Assembly (NCBI GenBank): GCA_964618895.1
Contig: CAZUDO010000080.1
Span: 62,001 to 126,000 of the forward strand
DNA length: 64,000 nucleotides
Reading direction: 5' to 3'
Origin: CAZUDO01 sp964618895
GTDB lineage: Bacteria; Desulfobacterota; Binatia; DP-6
Made by a program: the position numbers and the translations under genes. The notes below the pieces were generated by a model that was given only the letters and a program-made list of their open reading frames with translations, was not told where the DNA came from and searched no databases. This document shows, piece after piece, positions 1 through 8,885 of this stretch (positions within the stretch are counted from its first letter, which is position 1; each line of letters opens with the position of its first letter).

Positions 1-109
1 GCCCGACCGCTTCCGGCTCATCCTCAACCCGGTCCCGGGACACGGGATCGGCGATGTCGAGCGCACGGCCTACGTGCAGTGGTTTCAGCACTGGTTCCGG
101 TTGCCGTGA
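1..109 (+). CDS. C-terminal end of an unidentified upstream protein (partial)
   Basis: An open frame enters from the left edge and ends with TGA at 107-109. It gives about 35 residues rich in aromatic and charged side chains, ending in WFQHWFRLP. The methyltransferase gene starts 57 bases later on the same strand. I do not recognise the family, and too little is visible to assign a function. The next 57 bases carry a promoter-like sequence, which suggests the upstream gene belongs to a separate transcript. Confidence 0.5.
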   Translation, partial: PDRFRLILNPVPGHGIGDVERTAYVQWFQHWFRLP

Positions 110-126
110 CGCCGAGCGGCCGTCGC

Positions 127-156
127 TTGACGACCGCTCCGTCCGCCTGCCATGTA
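127..156 (+). promoter_or_regulatory. Putative sigma70 promoter for the methyltransferase at 167
   Basis: TTGACG at 127-132 is followed after 18 bases by CATGTA at 151-156, or after 17 by CCATGT. The ATG of the gene begins only 10 bases after the -10 element, so the transcript would have almost no leader. No clear Shine-Dalgarno sequence is present. Confidence 0.35.
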
Positions 157-166
157 GCCCGCTCGC

Positions 167-1000
167 ATGGCGTTCAAGCAGTATCTGAAGGAGGAGATCA
201 CCAAGGGCCTCGACGAAACCTACACCGAGGAGGGGTGGGCCAAGGACACCCCCGGGCAGAAGTACTACGACGTCCATCTCTCCACCATCGAGAAGCACGA
301 GATGGCGACGCCGACGTTCCGCGAGTTCCTCGGCAAAGGCGGGCTCAAGATCCTCGAGTCGGGCTGCGGCACCGGCCGCTGGATGGCGTTCTGGGAGCAG
401 CTCGGCAACACCGCCTTCGGGCTCGACGACAGCTGGGGACCGCTGCGGGTCGCGCGCGCCCACGATCCCGACATGAACCTGGTGCGCTCGGACGCGCTGC
501 GCTCGCCGTTCCGCGACAACGTGTTCGACGCCGCCTTCTCGTCGTACGTCGCCGAGCACTTCCCGCAGGGACCCGAGCCGCTGTTCCGAGAGATCCACCG
601 CGTGCTCAAGCCCGGGGCGCTGTTCTTCGTGGTCGTACCCTTCAACAACACGTTCCGCCGCCTGCTGGTGAATCCCGCCCTGCGCGCCCTCTACCTGGTG
701 TGGCGGCTGCGCAGGCGCCCGCTCGGCTTCACCGAGTTCCGCTACGCCAAGGCCGAGATGGACCAGTTCCTCGCCAACACCAATTTCGAGGTCCTCCGGG
801 TCGGGCCCGACGACTACTACCTGCCCTGGTCGAAGGGGCTGTTCGTCGACGTGTGCGACGTGGGCTCGTTCTTCAAGTACGAGCACAAGCCCCCGTACGA
901 GTTCGGGCCGGTCGGGACCACGCTCATCCGGCTGATCCAGAGCGTGGGCATCTGGAAGTCGTGCGAGGGCATCTTCTACGTGACCCGCGCCAGGAAATAG
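167..1000 (+). CDS. SAM-dependent methyltransferase (class I, Methyltransf_11 type)
   Basis: The 277-residue protein carries the SAM-binding motif I (ESGCGTGRW, about residues 64-72), an acidic loop after strand 2, and the post-motif region VLKPGALFFVVVPF typical of small-molecule class I methyltransferases. No membrane segment or signal is visible, so it should be cytoplasmic. It has a same-length homologue at 40229-41062 (reverse strand), with most residues shared by eye, and a more distant relative at 33511-34320. The next gene starts 5 bases after its stop, so the two probably form an operon. The substrate is probably a glycan sugar or a nucleotide sugar, inferred only from context. The ATG is chosen because it matches the N-terminus of the homologue. 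Confidence 0.85.
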   Translation: MAFKQYLKEEITKGLDETYTEEGWAKDTPGQKYYDVHLSTIEKHEMATPTFREFLGKGGLKILESGCGTGRWMAFWEQLGNTAFGLDDSWGPLRVARAHDPDMNLVRSDALRSPFRDNVFDAAFSSYVAEHFPQGPEPLFREIHRVLKPGALFFVVVPFNNTFRRLLVNPALRALYLVWRLRRRPLGFTEFRYAKAEMDQFLANTNFEVLRVGPDDYYLPWSKGLFVDVCDVGSFFKYEHKPPYEFGPVGTTLIRLIQSVGIWKSCEGIFYVTRARK

Positions 1001-1005
1001 CGCCC

Positions 1006-2514
1006 GTGCGGCCCGGCCGCGTTCCACTCGGCTTCGCGCTTCCGCCCGTGCTGCTCGCGGCGGTCGTGTTCTTCCCGATTACGCGCAGCTATTTCTACGC
1101 CGACGACTTCCTGCACCTCTACGAGGTCGCCAACGGGCGCGCCCTGGCCTTCATCCTGCAACCCACGGCCGGCCATCTGCTCCTGGTCCGGAACTTCCTC
1201 TTCTGTCTCGGCATCTGGATCTTCGGGCCGGAGCCCGCCGGCTTCTTCTGGCTGACCCTGGTCACCCACCTGCTCAACGTCACCCTGCTCTTCCTGATCC
1301 TCCGCCGGGCGCTGGCGAGTGACCGCCTGGCATGTGCGGGCGCCAGCCTGTGGGGCGTCAGCCCGTTCAACGCCGGCACGCTCGGCTGGTACTCGGTGTA
1401 CGGGCAGACGGCCGCGACGACGTTCGTGCTGCTCGCCGTGTGGGACTGCGCCCGGCAGGCCACCCCGCCGGGCGCGGTACGCGTGGCGAGCTGGGCGCTG
1501 CTCATGGCGCTGGCGGCCAACTGCTTCGGCACGGCCGTCGGGGTGGCGGCGGCGTTCCCGCTGGTCGCCGCGCTGCTCTGCCCGCAGGCCTACCGGCGCT
1601 GGACGACCGGCCTGCTCCTCGGCGCCATCCCGGTCGCCGTCGGCGCCATGTACCTGGGGCAGCACGAGCTCTACCGGCGCCTGCACCCCGAGAGCTTCAT
1701 CGGGTTCGGGAGCTCGGTCCCGTTCATGGTGGCGCTGGCGCGCGAGGGGGGCTGGTGGCCCCTCGCCGGCATGGTCCTGCACCTGCTCATCGCCGGGCTG
1801 TCGAACGTGTGCTTCTCGTTCGCGTTCCGCCCCGATACCTACCCGGCGACGATCTCCTACGTGCTCGCAGCCGGGGTGGCGGCAGGCACGGTGGGTGCGC
1901 TGGTGCGCGGTCCGGCCGAGCGCCGCCGGCACGTCCTGGCGTTCCTGCTGGTCGCGCTCGCCGCCTACGGCATGATCGGTCTCGGCCGCGGCAACTTCCT
2001 GTCGAGGAATATGGGGCTGGCACGGGCGGCCGTCGTGTCGCGCTACCACTACCTCGCCACCGCAGCGGTCACGATGCTCCTGGGTACCGTTCTCGCGTTT
2101 CTCTCGGACCCGTTCGCCGGGCACAGGCGGATCAAGAACACGCTGCTCGGCGTGCTCCTGGGGGGCCTGCTGCTCCTGCATCACCGCAGCGACTTCCGTA
2201 TCGACCAGCACGACAGCGCGCGGAACGAAGTCCGCGATCTCCTGGCCATGATCCACGCCCGCGCCGCGGCAACGCCGCCCGAGCAACCGGTCTACATCCC
2301 GAACCTTCAGTTCCGCTCCGTCGGCCCGCTGGTGAACGCGCGCTGGTTCCCGGGCCAGGCCGCGGCGTTCATCGCCTTCGTGCCCACCAACGCGGTCGAC
2401 GGCCGTCCCATCCGATTCGTCACCCACAACGAGAACGGGCTCATGGCGCGGTTCGACGGCGGCCGGGCCGCCGAGGTGGTGGTCGGACCGGAGGCCGTCG
2501 CTCCCGTCCCGTAG
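1006..2514 (+). CDS. GT-C-like multipass membrane protein, paralogue 1 of 4
   Basis: The 502-residue protein has about ten hydrophobic segments. An Asp-Asp pair (D33-D34, in SYFYADDFLHLY) follows the first segment, where GT-C fold glycosyltransferases carry their catalytic acidic residues. Further signatures shared with the paralogues at 8886, 20498 and 28107 are LWGVSPFNAGTLGWY, a RYHY motif late in the membrane part, and a C-terminal soluble tail with FPGQAAAF and VDGRPIRF. The start is GTG at 1006, 5 bases after the methyltransferase stop; no ATG precedes the first helix. The likely role is transfer of a sugar from a polyprenyl-phosphate donor on the periplasmic side of the membrane, but donor and acceptor are unknown. 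I cannot place it in a named family beyond the GT-C resemblance. Confidence 0.75.
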   Translation: MRPGRVPLGFALPPVLLAAVVFFPITRSYFYADDFLHLYEVANGRALAFILQPTAGHLLLVRNFLFCLGIWIFGPEPAGFFWLTLVTHLLNVTLLFLILRRALASDRLACAGASLWGVSPFNAGTLGWYSVYGQTAATTFVLLAVWDCARQATPPGAVRVASWALLMALAANCFGTAVGVAAAFPLVAALLCPQAYRRWTTGLLLGAIPVAVGAMYLGQHELYRRLHPESFIGFGSSVPFMVALAREGGWWPLAGMVLHLLIAGLSNVCFSFAFRPDTYPATISYVLAAGVAAGTVGALVRGPAERRRHVLAFLLVALAAYGMIGLGRGNFLSRNMGLARAAVVSRYHYLATAAVTMLLGTVLAFLSDPFAGHRRIKNTLLGVLLGGLLLLHHRSDFRIDQHDSARNEVRDLLAMIHARAAATPPEQPVYIPNLQFRSVGPLVNARWFPGQAAAFIAFVPTNAVDGRPIRFVTHNENGLMARFDGGRAAEVVVGPEAVAPVP

Positions 2515-2693
2515 CGCCTCGGCACTGCACGCGGCGTACGGTACGTTGACCGTGCAAAGGGCCCCCGCCAGACTTTCTGTTGTCTGTCACGTGGCCGCCA
2601 GATCCTTGATTCCCAGGTCCGTCCGTCGCGGCCACGGCGCTGGCAGTGACCACCAGCTTATGACATGAACCGGCGGCGAATCGCGCCCGCGCA

Positions 2694-3410
2694 ATGCCCC
2701 GCAATCTTGACATCGTCGTTCCGGTTTTCAACGAAGAGGCCAGTATCGACGAGCTCTACCGTCGCGTGGCGAAGCTCGGCCTGGCCGACTCGCTCATCTT
2801 CGTCGACAACGCGTCCACCGACGGCACGCTGACGCGGCTGGCCCGCTATCCAGACGTGCGGGTCATTCGACACGCCACCAACGAGGGCTACGGCGCGTCC
2901 ATTCGACATGGGATCGCGGCTGGCGAGAGCGAACTCGTCATCGTCATCGACGCCGACCTCGAGTACCCGCCGGAGAGCATTCCACAGCTCGTAGCGGCGC
3001 TGCAGCAGTACCCCGCCGTTTACGGCTCCCGATTCCTGGAGGGACCGCCGGACATGCCGCTCTTCCGGCGCGCGGGAAACCGGATCGTCACCGCCATCTT
3101 CAACGTCCTGTTTCGCCAGCGGATTACGGATCTCTTCACGGGGTTGAAGGGGCTCCGGCGAAGCACGTTCCCTCTCCACGAACTGAGCCGGAACGGTTTC
3201 GATCACATCGCCGAGCTGAGCACGATGATCGCGCTCGCGGGGGAGAAGATCGCTAACGTCCCAGTCGCCTACGCGCCGCGCAGCAGGGGAACATCGAAGA
3301 TGCGACATCTGCCCGAGACAATGCGATTCGTGGCGGACATCGTGCGCACCTGGCTCCGCTGCGTCGTCTTGCAACGCGCGCTCGCGCCCGTACGGGGGCG
3401 CGACATCTGA
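2694..3410 (+). CDS. Family 2 glycosyltransferase (DPM1/polyprenyl-phosphate glycosyltransferase type)
   Basis: The 238-residue protein has a GT-A fold signature: DIVVPVFNEEASI at the N-terminus, FVDNASTDGT, and the metal-binding stretch IDADLEYPP near residue 85. The C-terminal half has the RQRITDLFTGLKG region typical of dolichol-phosphate mannose synthase-like enzymes, without extra membrane helices. Such enzymes move a sugar from a nucleotide donor to a polyprenyl phosphate on the cytoplasmic face. It lies 179 bases downstream of a GT-C-like gene on the same strand, so it could supply that enzyme with a lipid-linked donor, which is inference. It converges with the radical SAM gene, leaving 10 bases between their ends. 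Confidence 0.8.
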   Translation: MPRNLDIVVPVFNEEASIDELYRRVAKLGLADSLIFVDNASTDGTLTRLARYPDVRVIRHATNEGYGASIRHGIAAGESELVIVIDADLEYPPESIPQLVAALQQYPAVYGSRFLEGPPDMPLFRRAGNRIVTAIFNVLFRQRITDLFTGLKGLRRSTFPLHELSRNGFDHIAELSTMIALAGEKIANVPVAYAPRSRGTSKMRHLPETMRFVADIVRTWLRCVVLQRALAPVRGRDI

Positions 3411-3420
3411 GGGGGAACTC

Positions 3421-5493
3421 TTACACCGCTTCGCACAACGACTTCTCGGCGGCGCCCGCGAGTGGTCGGCACTGGCGGATCTGTGCGGCGGAGCGAAGAC
3501 GCGTCACCCCCTTGGTGAGGCCCCGTAGGCTCGTCGTCCAGACCGCGAGCAAGCCGGCAATCTCTCGCGCCGCGTCCGGCGTCAGCTCGAACATGAACCG
3601 CTGCGGGTACGGTAGCCGGAACGCTCGTGTATCGGCGGGCATGCCCGCCGCGAGCCAACCCGCGATGTCGTAGGACAGCGTCGCCTCCGCAGTGGCCAGA
3701 ATCTCCTCCTGCGAGGCGCCATGCGCGTGCTTCAGCTCGACATGGCGATGGAAGTCAGACCACAGCCCGTCGAAGTCGGCGATGACGCGATCGGCCCCCT
3801 GCAACACCAGAAGGCGGTGGGTGGCCTCCAAGACGCTCCGGCATACCTCCGGCCAGCGGAAGAACGAGACGATCGCCCGATATCTGTACATCAGGTTGTC
3901 GCCGATCTCTCCGTGCACCAAGCGCTCGAAGTTCTCCGGCCGACTGTAGAACTCGACGCAGTCCTCCCGCGTGGCGAACAGCTCGCTGCAAGTCTGGGCC
4001 ACGAAATCGGCTACGATCCGCCCGACCTGCCCCCGGTCTTCCTTCATCGCCACTATCATCGCGGCGAGCCACGCTGACCGCTTCACGCCGAAGCGCTCGG
4101 CGAGCGCCACTGCGTCTTCGAACCAACTGTTGTTCCAGAAGATGCTGCAGCCGAGCGCGTATATCCGGGCCTGCACATAGTCGTCGAATCCCAAGGTGCT
4201 GGTGGCGACGACGATCTCGTCGACGTCGAACACCTTCTCGCCCGCATAGGTGCCGTAGTTCTTGGGGAGCACCCGGAAGCGGGTCTCGAAGTGGTACTTC
4301 TGCCGCGACTCGAACGTCTCCAGTTCCGATCCCTTCAACATCATGGCCTGAAACAGATGGAGCTCGTTTGTGCCCGAATCGATCAGCTGGTTGATGCTGT
4401 CGATGTGCGAGCGCAACGTCTCGCCTGGGAGACAGAGGATCAGGTCCGAGAGCGAGCGTAGGCCACGCCCGCGGACGTGGATCATGATCTCGTCGTAGGC
4501 TTCCTTCTTGATGTTGGACCGCTTGATGTTCCGGAGCGCATCGTCATCGAGCGACTGCACCGATTGGTAGAGCACGAGTGCGCCGTTCACCTTCTCAAGC
4601 GATCGAATGACGCGTTCGGGTCTGTTCTTTCCCGTCGTGGCATCGATGAACGTGGGCCACCCGTACTTCTTCTGTGCCTCGCCGATCCATCCGGAGATAT
4701 CGGCGTCGCGCTCGAACATGCCGTAGTTCGAGTCCGCGATACGGAGGAAGCCCATGTCCGGGCTCTCCGCGTGGATGCGCGCGCCGATGTAGTCGATCTC
4801 GGCGCGTATGCGTTCGCTGGTGAAGTTGTGGACCTTCGTATACCAGCGGACCCCCTGCACGCAGAAGGTGCACGAGAAGGGACACCCCCGGTTGGTCTCG
4901 AGGAGCGGGGCGAGCTTGCCGTCGAAGAATTCGTCGAGGACGCCGGTGAGCCAGGGCGACGGGATATCCTCCAGGCCTGCGCTGCGGTCCCACATCTCCG
5001 CGCGCACCACCTCGCCCCCGGGGCGGCGATAGACGCACGAGGGCAGCTCGCGGTCGCCCAGCCCGGCGATCGACTTGCCGGCATCGAGGAAGTGGCGTAC
5101 GAGGTCGCGCGCGAGAAAATCGCCCTCTCCGAGCACGTAGACGTCGAGCTCCGGGTGCTGCCGCATGTAATCGAGCTGTCGCTCCGCGTCGAGGTACATG
5201 TTGGGCCCGCCCATCACCACCAGCATGTCTGGGCGGAGGCGCTTCGCCACGGCGGCGAAGCTCAGGCTCAGCCACTCGTTCCACATGTAGTTGCTGAGCA
5301 TGAGAACATCGGGCGGAGCAGCCTCGAGCGCGGCGAGCAGCCGATCGGGATAGGCGAACAGTCTCGATTGCACCCCGGGCAGGTCCCGATCGATGACAGC
5401 CTTCATGTAGGCCACCCCGAGGGGCATGCAGTCGTTGGCGAGCAACCCGGAGAAATTGTGGCGCAGGTCAGCCAGGTAGACGGAGGCCTCCAT
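3421..5493 (-). CDS. B12-binding-domain radical SAM protein
   Basis: The 690-residue protein starts with a cobalamin-binding-like Rossmann region (about residues 5-145, with VVMGGPN near 92-98 and VLGEGD near 120-125). The radical SAM cluster motif follows with Cys204, Cys208 and Cys211 (CPFSCTFC). The remaining 480 residues hold the TIM-barrel part and a long helical C-terminal region without recognisable motifs. Members of this superfamily do methyl transfers, ring contractions and other radical chemistry; the reaction here is unknown. I chose the ATG at 5493 rather than the TTG 39 bases upstream, because a TTGACC / TTTATA promoter covers the upstream stretch. The gene stands between a GT2 gene and a GT39-like gene, so a glycan or lipid modification is plausible. 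Confidence 0.8.
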   Translation of the reverse strand: MEASVYLADLRHNFSGLLANDCMPLGVAYMKAVIDRDLPGVQSRLFAYPDRLLAALEAAPPDVLMLSNYMWNEWLSLSFAAVAKRLRPDMLVVMGGPNMYLDAERQLDYMRQHPELDVYVLGEGDFLARDLVRHFLDAGKSIAGLGDRELPSCVYRRPGGEVVRAEMWDRSAGLEDIPSPWLTGVLDEFFDGKLAPLLETNRGCPFSCTFCVQGVRWYTKVHNFTSERIRAEIDYIGARIHAESPDMGFLRIADSNYGMFERDADISGWIGEAQKKYGWPTFIDATTGKNRPERVIRSLEKVNGALVLYQSVQSLDDDALRNIKRSNIKKEAYDEIMIHVRGRGLRSLSDLILCLPGETLRSHIDSINQLIDSGTNELHLFQAMMLKGSELETFESRQKYHFETRFRVLPKNYGTYAGEKVFDVDEIVVATSTLGFDDYVQARIYALGCSIFWNNSWFEDAVALAERFGVKRSAWLAAMIVAMKEDRGQVGRIVADFVAQTCSELFATREDCVEFYSRPENFERLVHGEIGDNLMYRYRAIVSFFRWPEVCRSVLEATHRLLVLQGADRVIADFDGLWSDFHRHVELKHAHGASQEEILATAEATLSYDIAGWLAAGMPADTRAFRLPYPQRFMFELTPDAAREIAGLLAVWTTSLRGLTKGVTRLRSAAQIRQCRPLAGAAEKSLCEAV

Positions 5494-5503
5494 GTCGTGA
5501 GGA

Positions 5504-5532
5504 TATAAACACGTCTCGCCGTGCGAGGTCAA
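5504..5532 (-). promoter_or_regulatory. Putative promoter of the radical SAM gene
   Basis: Reading the reverse strand, TTGACC (5527-5532) is followed after 17 bases by TTTATA (5504-5509). The ATG begins 10 bases later, giving a leaderless or nearly leaderless arrangement like that seen upstream of several other genes in the window. Confidence 0.4.
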
Positions 5533-5560
5533 TGAGTTTTCCGTGCCGCATAGGTCTTGG

Positions 5561-7297
5561 TTAGGGCGCAGGCAGGCCCCCGTCTGGGGGACCCCAGGCG
5601 GAAACCATGTAGGTCGCGATGGACTCCTTGGACCGGTAATGGGTGGCGAGGTAAGCGCCCAGAGTCGGGAAGGCCGTGCGGATGCGCTCGGCTCCCCCCC
5701 CGTCGCGGGTCCGTTCCACGAGGATGGGCCGCCGTTCGTCCAGACGGGCGATCATTGCCTGCTCGTCGGAGAGGGCGTGGGCGTCGGCAGCGGAAAGAAG
5801 GTCAGCCGTCAGCAGGTAGAACGTGTACTCGTCGAGGGGCAGAGCGGTTTCGCGCCCTGCGAGGAAGTACGTCATCTGCTCACTTGGAAGGACGAGCAGA
5901 GGGACGTCGCGCGGCCAGCGCGTGTCGAGCATCACGACGAGCCGCTGCCCCCCCTCGAACCGGGGGTCTGGGCTCCAGATGCGGGTTGCGTGGGCGAAGC
6001 TGCCGGCAGACGGCGGGCGCCGTTGCCGCTCGGCGGCCAGCCCGCGTACCAGTGGGGCCGCGAGCGCCACCGTCCCGGCCGTCAGGAGCAGCAGCGCCCC
6101 GACGGCCCCCCGGGTGACCAGCCGGTCGGCCTGCCCGGCGAGCGCCGGAAGGACCATGGGCAGTATCATCAACGCGTGCGGGAAATCGGCGCACGGGTGG
6201 AGCGCCAGTAAGCTCACCGCCGCGTTCCAGGCGAAGAGGGCGCGCGCCCGGGCTCGCCCGTCGTCCATTCGTCGCGGGTCCCAGACGGCGGGAAGCGCGA
6301 AAAAGGCGACCAGGACAGGCAACCACAGCAGGATACGGAACACCCCGGCGCCCGCGGCACTCGACCAGCTCAGTGGAACGAACCACCGCATCCGCAAAGG
6401 GAGCTCGCTCAACGTGTCGCGGACGAGGCTTCCCAGCTCGCCGAGCGTCGCGTATGGCACGCCGATGCCGAGGGGCCCCACCAACATGCCCGCACCGCAG
6501 CCCGCGACGGCGAGGAGCCGCCATCGGCCGTTGGCGCGCAGCCAGCCCCGCACCTCGTCGCGAACGCCCACGACACCCACCGCGAGGAGCACCGGGGCGA
6601 CGAGCACGCCGTGCGGCCAGCTCAGGGGCGTGACGTACGCGAGGCTCAGCGCCACGGCGCCGACGAGCACCCCGATCCCCACCAGCCATGCCGGCTTCGT
6701 CCAGCAGTCGACCCTTCCGGGCGGCGTCGTCGATACGACGAAGAGAAGGGCGGTCAGCAGCGTGAAGACTCCCGCCGTCTGCTTGAAGGTGAACGCGAGA
6801 CCGGAGCACAGCCCGGTCACGAGTCCCATGGTGAACGGTGCCCAGGGGCGCCGCAGGAGCACGATCAGCCCGAGGAGGCCCAGCGCGACGGTGTAGTGAT
6901 TGGCGTACGGCGTATTGAACACCCAGAGGGGCGAGCCCCACACGGCGACGAAGAGCACCCAGACGAGGAGCGCCACGCTCGGGCGCGCGACCCGCCGGGC
7001 GAGCACGTACACGAGCACAGCGATCAGCGTGCGCAGCGCGACCAGCGACACGCGAACGACGAAGAGGTCTGCCGCGACCAGGCGGAACAGCGCCCCGTTC
7101 AGGTAGAACACCGCCGGCGGATACAGCTGCCGGAAGTCCCGATGGGGGACCTCCCCCTGCCCGACACGCCAGCTCGGGTAGACGAGATGCCCCTCGTCGA
7201 ACCATTCGATGCCGAGCCCCATCCCGAGCGCGAAGTATACCGCGGCGCCGACAGCCAGTGCGGCGACGAGCACCGCGCGACGACCGCCCGCGCACAT
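5561..7297 (-). CDS. PMT/GT39-like (ArnT-type) membrane glycosyltransferase
   Basis: The 578-residue protein has an N-terminal helix followed by WFDEGHLVY, the Asp-Glu motif of the first periplasmic loop in protein-mannosyltransferase and ArnT-like GT-C enzymes. A series of hydrophobic helices follows (about residues 70-420), then a soluble C-terminal domain of about 150 residues. These enzymes use polyprenyl-phosphate sugars outside the cytoplasmic membrane. The gene follows the nucleotidyltransferase-GT2 fusion with a 3-base gap, so the fusion could make its donor; this is inference. It is distantly similar to the gene at 25090. The start ATG at 7297 fits the short n-region and first helix. 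Confidence 0.75.
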   Translation of the reverse strand: MCAGGRRAVLVAALAVGAAVYFALGMGLGIEWFDEGHLVYPSWRVGQGEVPHRDFRQLYPPAVFYLNGALFRLVAADLFVVRVSLVALRTLIAVLVYVLARRVARPSVALLVWVLFVAVWGSPLWVFNTPYANHYTVALGLLGLIVLLRRPWAPFTMGLVTGLCSGLAFTFKQTAGVFTLLTALLFVVSTTPPGRVDCWTKPAWLVGIGVLVGAVALSLAYVTPLSWPHGVLVAPVLLAVGVVGVRDEVRGWLRANGRWRLLAVAGCGAGMLVGPLGIGVPYATLGELGSLVRDTLSELPLRMRWFVPLSWSSAAGAGVFRILLWLPVLVAFFALPAVWDPRRMDDGRARARALFAWNAAVSLLALHPCADFPHALMILPMVLPALAGQADRLVTRGAVGALLLLTAGTVALAAPLVRGLAAERQRRPPSAGSFAHATRIWSPDPRFEGGQRLVVMLDTRWPRDVPLLVLPSEQMTYFLAGRETALPLDEYTFYLLTADLLSAADAHALSDEQAMIARLDERRPILVERTRDGGGAERIRTAFPTLGAYLATHYRSKESIATYMVSAWGPPDGGLPAP

Positions 7298-7300
7298 GGC

Positions 7301-8758
7301 TCAGGAGATATTCGGCCGTCGCAGCCGTTTCCGTAGCATGAGCCCGACCACCCGAAAGAACGTCCCGGCGGTCTGATAGCGTGACCACACGAAGGGATGC
7401 AGCGGGTCCCGGTTGTAGTAGTTGATGGGAATCTCGATCACGCGGCGGCGCGCGCGGAGCACCTCGATGACCATCTCGGGAAAAATCTCCACGCCGCGTT
7501 CCTTCAGGGGGTCGCGGATGGTTTCGAAAGTCGACCGCCACATCCCCCGGTGCATGCCACAGACGTCCGTGAAGCGACAGTCGAAGCGCCACCACAGCAG
7601 CCCGAGCAATCGGGCGAGGAGGATGTGGGTCATCCGCACGAGGCCGCGCATGTTGCTGCCCTGCTCGATCATCTGCCGCGTCGTGCGGGTGCCCAGGACC
7701 ATGTCTGCGTCCCGCAGGTAGGCGAGAAACTTCGTGACGTCGCGAGGCGAGAACGTGCCGTCGTGATAGGAGATCAGCAGCACGCTACCGCGCGCGGTCG
7801 CCAGGCCGAAGCGCACCAGGTCGCCCACGCCAGCGTCGGGATCGGACTCCACCGTGACGCGGATCTTCGGATTGCGGGCGACAGCTTCGAGCGCCGGCGT
7901 CGCGCGGCGTACCACCGCGACCACCTCGTGGATCTCCGGCCGGCTGGCGAGCGCCTCCATGGCTTCGGCAGCACCGTCCTCGTGCTCGGGAACAACGAAC
8001 ACCATGCTCGTGGTCTTGTCGTTGAAGTGCAGGTCGCGAACGAGGTAGTTTGCGAAGTTCAGGTCGTCACGCGTGTTGATGTTGACGTATCGCCCCGTGA
8101 GCCAGTAGGGACGGACCACGGCGCCGGCACGACACTGCTCGGCGAGCCAGGACGTCCAATCGCGGGGCGGAGCCCCACGCTGGTAGCGGTCGGCGAGCCG
8201 CCGCAGTAGCTCGGCCGACATGAGGTACGTCCCGGTGCCCATGTACCGCTCGGTCGGACGGCTCGGCTTCTCGTGCATGTCGAGGATGCGGTCGCCATCG
8301 AGCGTGACGGTGTAGTTCTTGCGGATATGCTTCGGCGAATCGCTCGCGATCAGCGTGCAGATGAACAGCGCCGACTGGAGCGGCGTGGCGAGGAGTCCGG
8401 CGTGGTTCGAGCCCACGTAACACTCGTCGGCCAGGATCATGCACACGGGCGTGTCGAGGCCGCGGCTGGCCAGATACACCGAATACGGCAGCTCGAGGTC
8501 GAGGCGGTCGTTGAGGACGTAAGCGATGCGCACCCCGAGCCGCGCGCCGTCGCCGAAGTAGTTGCGGATGACCTCGCTGCGATGCCCGACGACGATGCGT
8601 ACGTCCTCGATCGCGAGCTGGTCCCGCATGATCTCCACGTTGCGTTGCAGCACCGGCAGGCCATCCACCTCCAACATCGACTTCGGGATGGTGCCGGTAT
8701 ACGGGTACGCGCGGACGCCGCGCCCAGCGGCGGGGATCAGACCGACGAGCTTCTGCAT
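7301..8758 (-). CDS. Sugar-nucleotidyltransferase / GT2 fusion protein
   Basis: The 485-residue protein has two domains. Residues 1-250 are a nucleotidyltransferase of the RmlA/GlmU type, with the nucleotide-binding start IPAAGRGVRAYPYTG followed by PKSML, and the acidic metal site LADECY. Residues 255-485 resemble a DPM1-like GT2 domain, with a degenerate centre (SYHDGTFS in place of the usual DxD strand) and the C-terminal RFTDVCGMHRG and IEIPINYYNRD stretches. The combination suggests an enzyme that activates a sugar 1-phosphate and passes the sugar to a polyprenyl phosphate, but which sugar is unknown. It is the first gene of a three-gene operon with the GT39-like and radical SAM genes. 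The ATG at 8758 directly precedes the nucleotide-binding motif. Confidence 0.8.
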   Translation of the reverse strand: MQKLVGLIPAAGRGVRAYPYTGTIPKSMLEVDGLPVLQRNVEIMRDQLAIEDVRIVVGHRSEVIRNYFGDGARLGVRIAYVLNDRLDLELPYSVYLASRGLDTPVCMILADECYVGSNHAGLLATPLQSALFICTLIASDSPKHIRKNYTVTLDGDRILDMHEKPSRPTERYMGTGTYLMSAELLRRLADRYQRGAPPRDWTSWLAEQCRAGAVVRPYWLTGRYVNINTRDDLNFANYLVRDLHFNDKTTSMVFVVPEHEDGAAEAMEALASRPEIHEVVAVVRRATPALEAVARNPKIRVTVESDPDAGVGDLVRFGLATARGSVLLISYHDGTFSPRDVTKFLAYLRDADMVLGTRTTRQMIEQGSNMRGLVRMTHILLARLLGLLWWRFDCRFTDVCGMHRGMWRSTFETIRDPLKERGVEIFPEMVIEVLRARRRVIEIPINYYNRDPLHPFVWSRYQTAGTFFRVVGLMLRKRLRRPNIS

Positions 8759-8780
8759 CCGGTGCTGGCCATCGGCAAAC

Positions 8781-8809
8781 TCCTAGCGCGCACGTGGCCG
8801 GACGGTCAA
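8781..8809 (-). promoter_or_regulatory. Putative promoter of the nucleotidyltransferase-GT2 operon
   Basis: On the reverse strand TTGACC (8804-8809) and CTAGGA (8781-8786) are separated by 17 bases. The start codon at 8758 lies about 22 bases downstream of the -10 element. Confidence 0.35.
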
Positions 8810-8885
8810 CCGTCGAGTCGTGGATCTGTCGCGGAACAGCGATGGCGGTAGCAGCCACACGACGAGTTTGGTAAGCGGGGCCCGC

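Noticed and set aside
79..1005. A single long forward frame from 79 through the GT-C-like gene to 2514
   Set aside because: The part before 1006 is an overlapping shadow of the methyltransferase frame; it is Arg/Pro-rich with no motif, while the other frame has clear SAM motifs.
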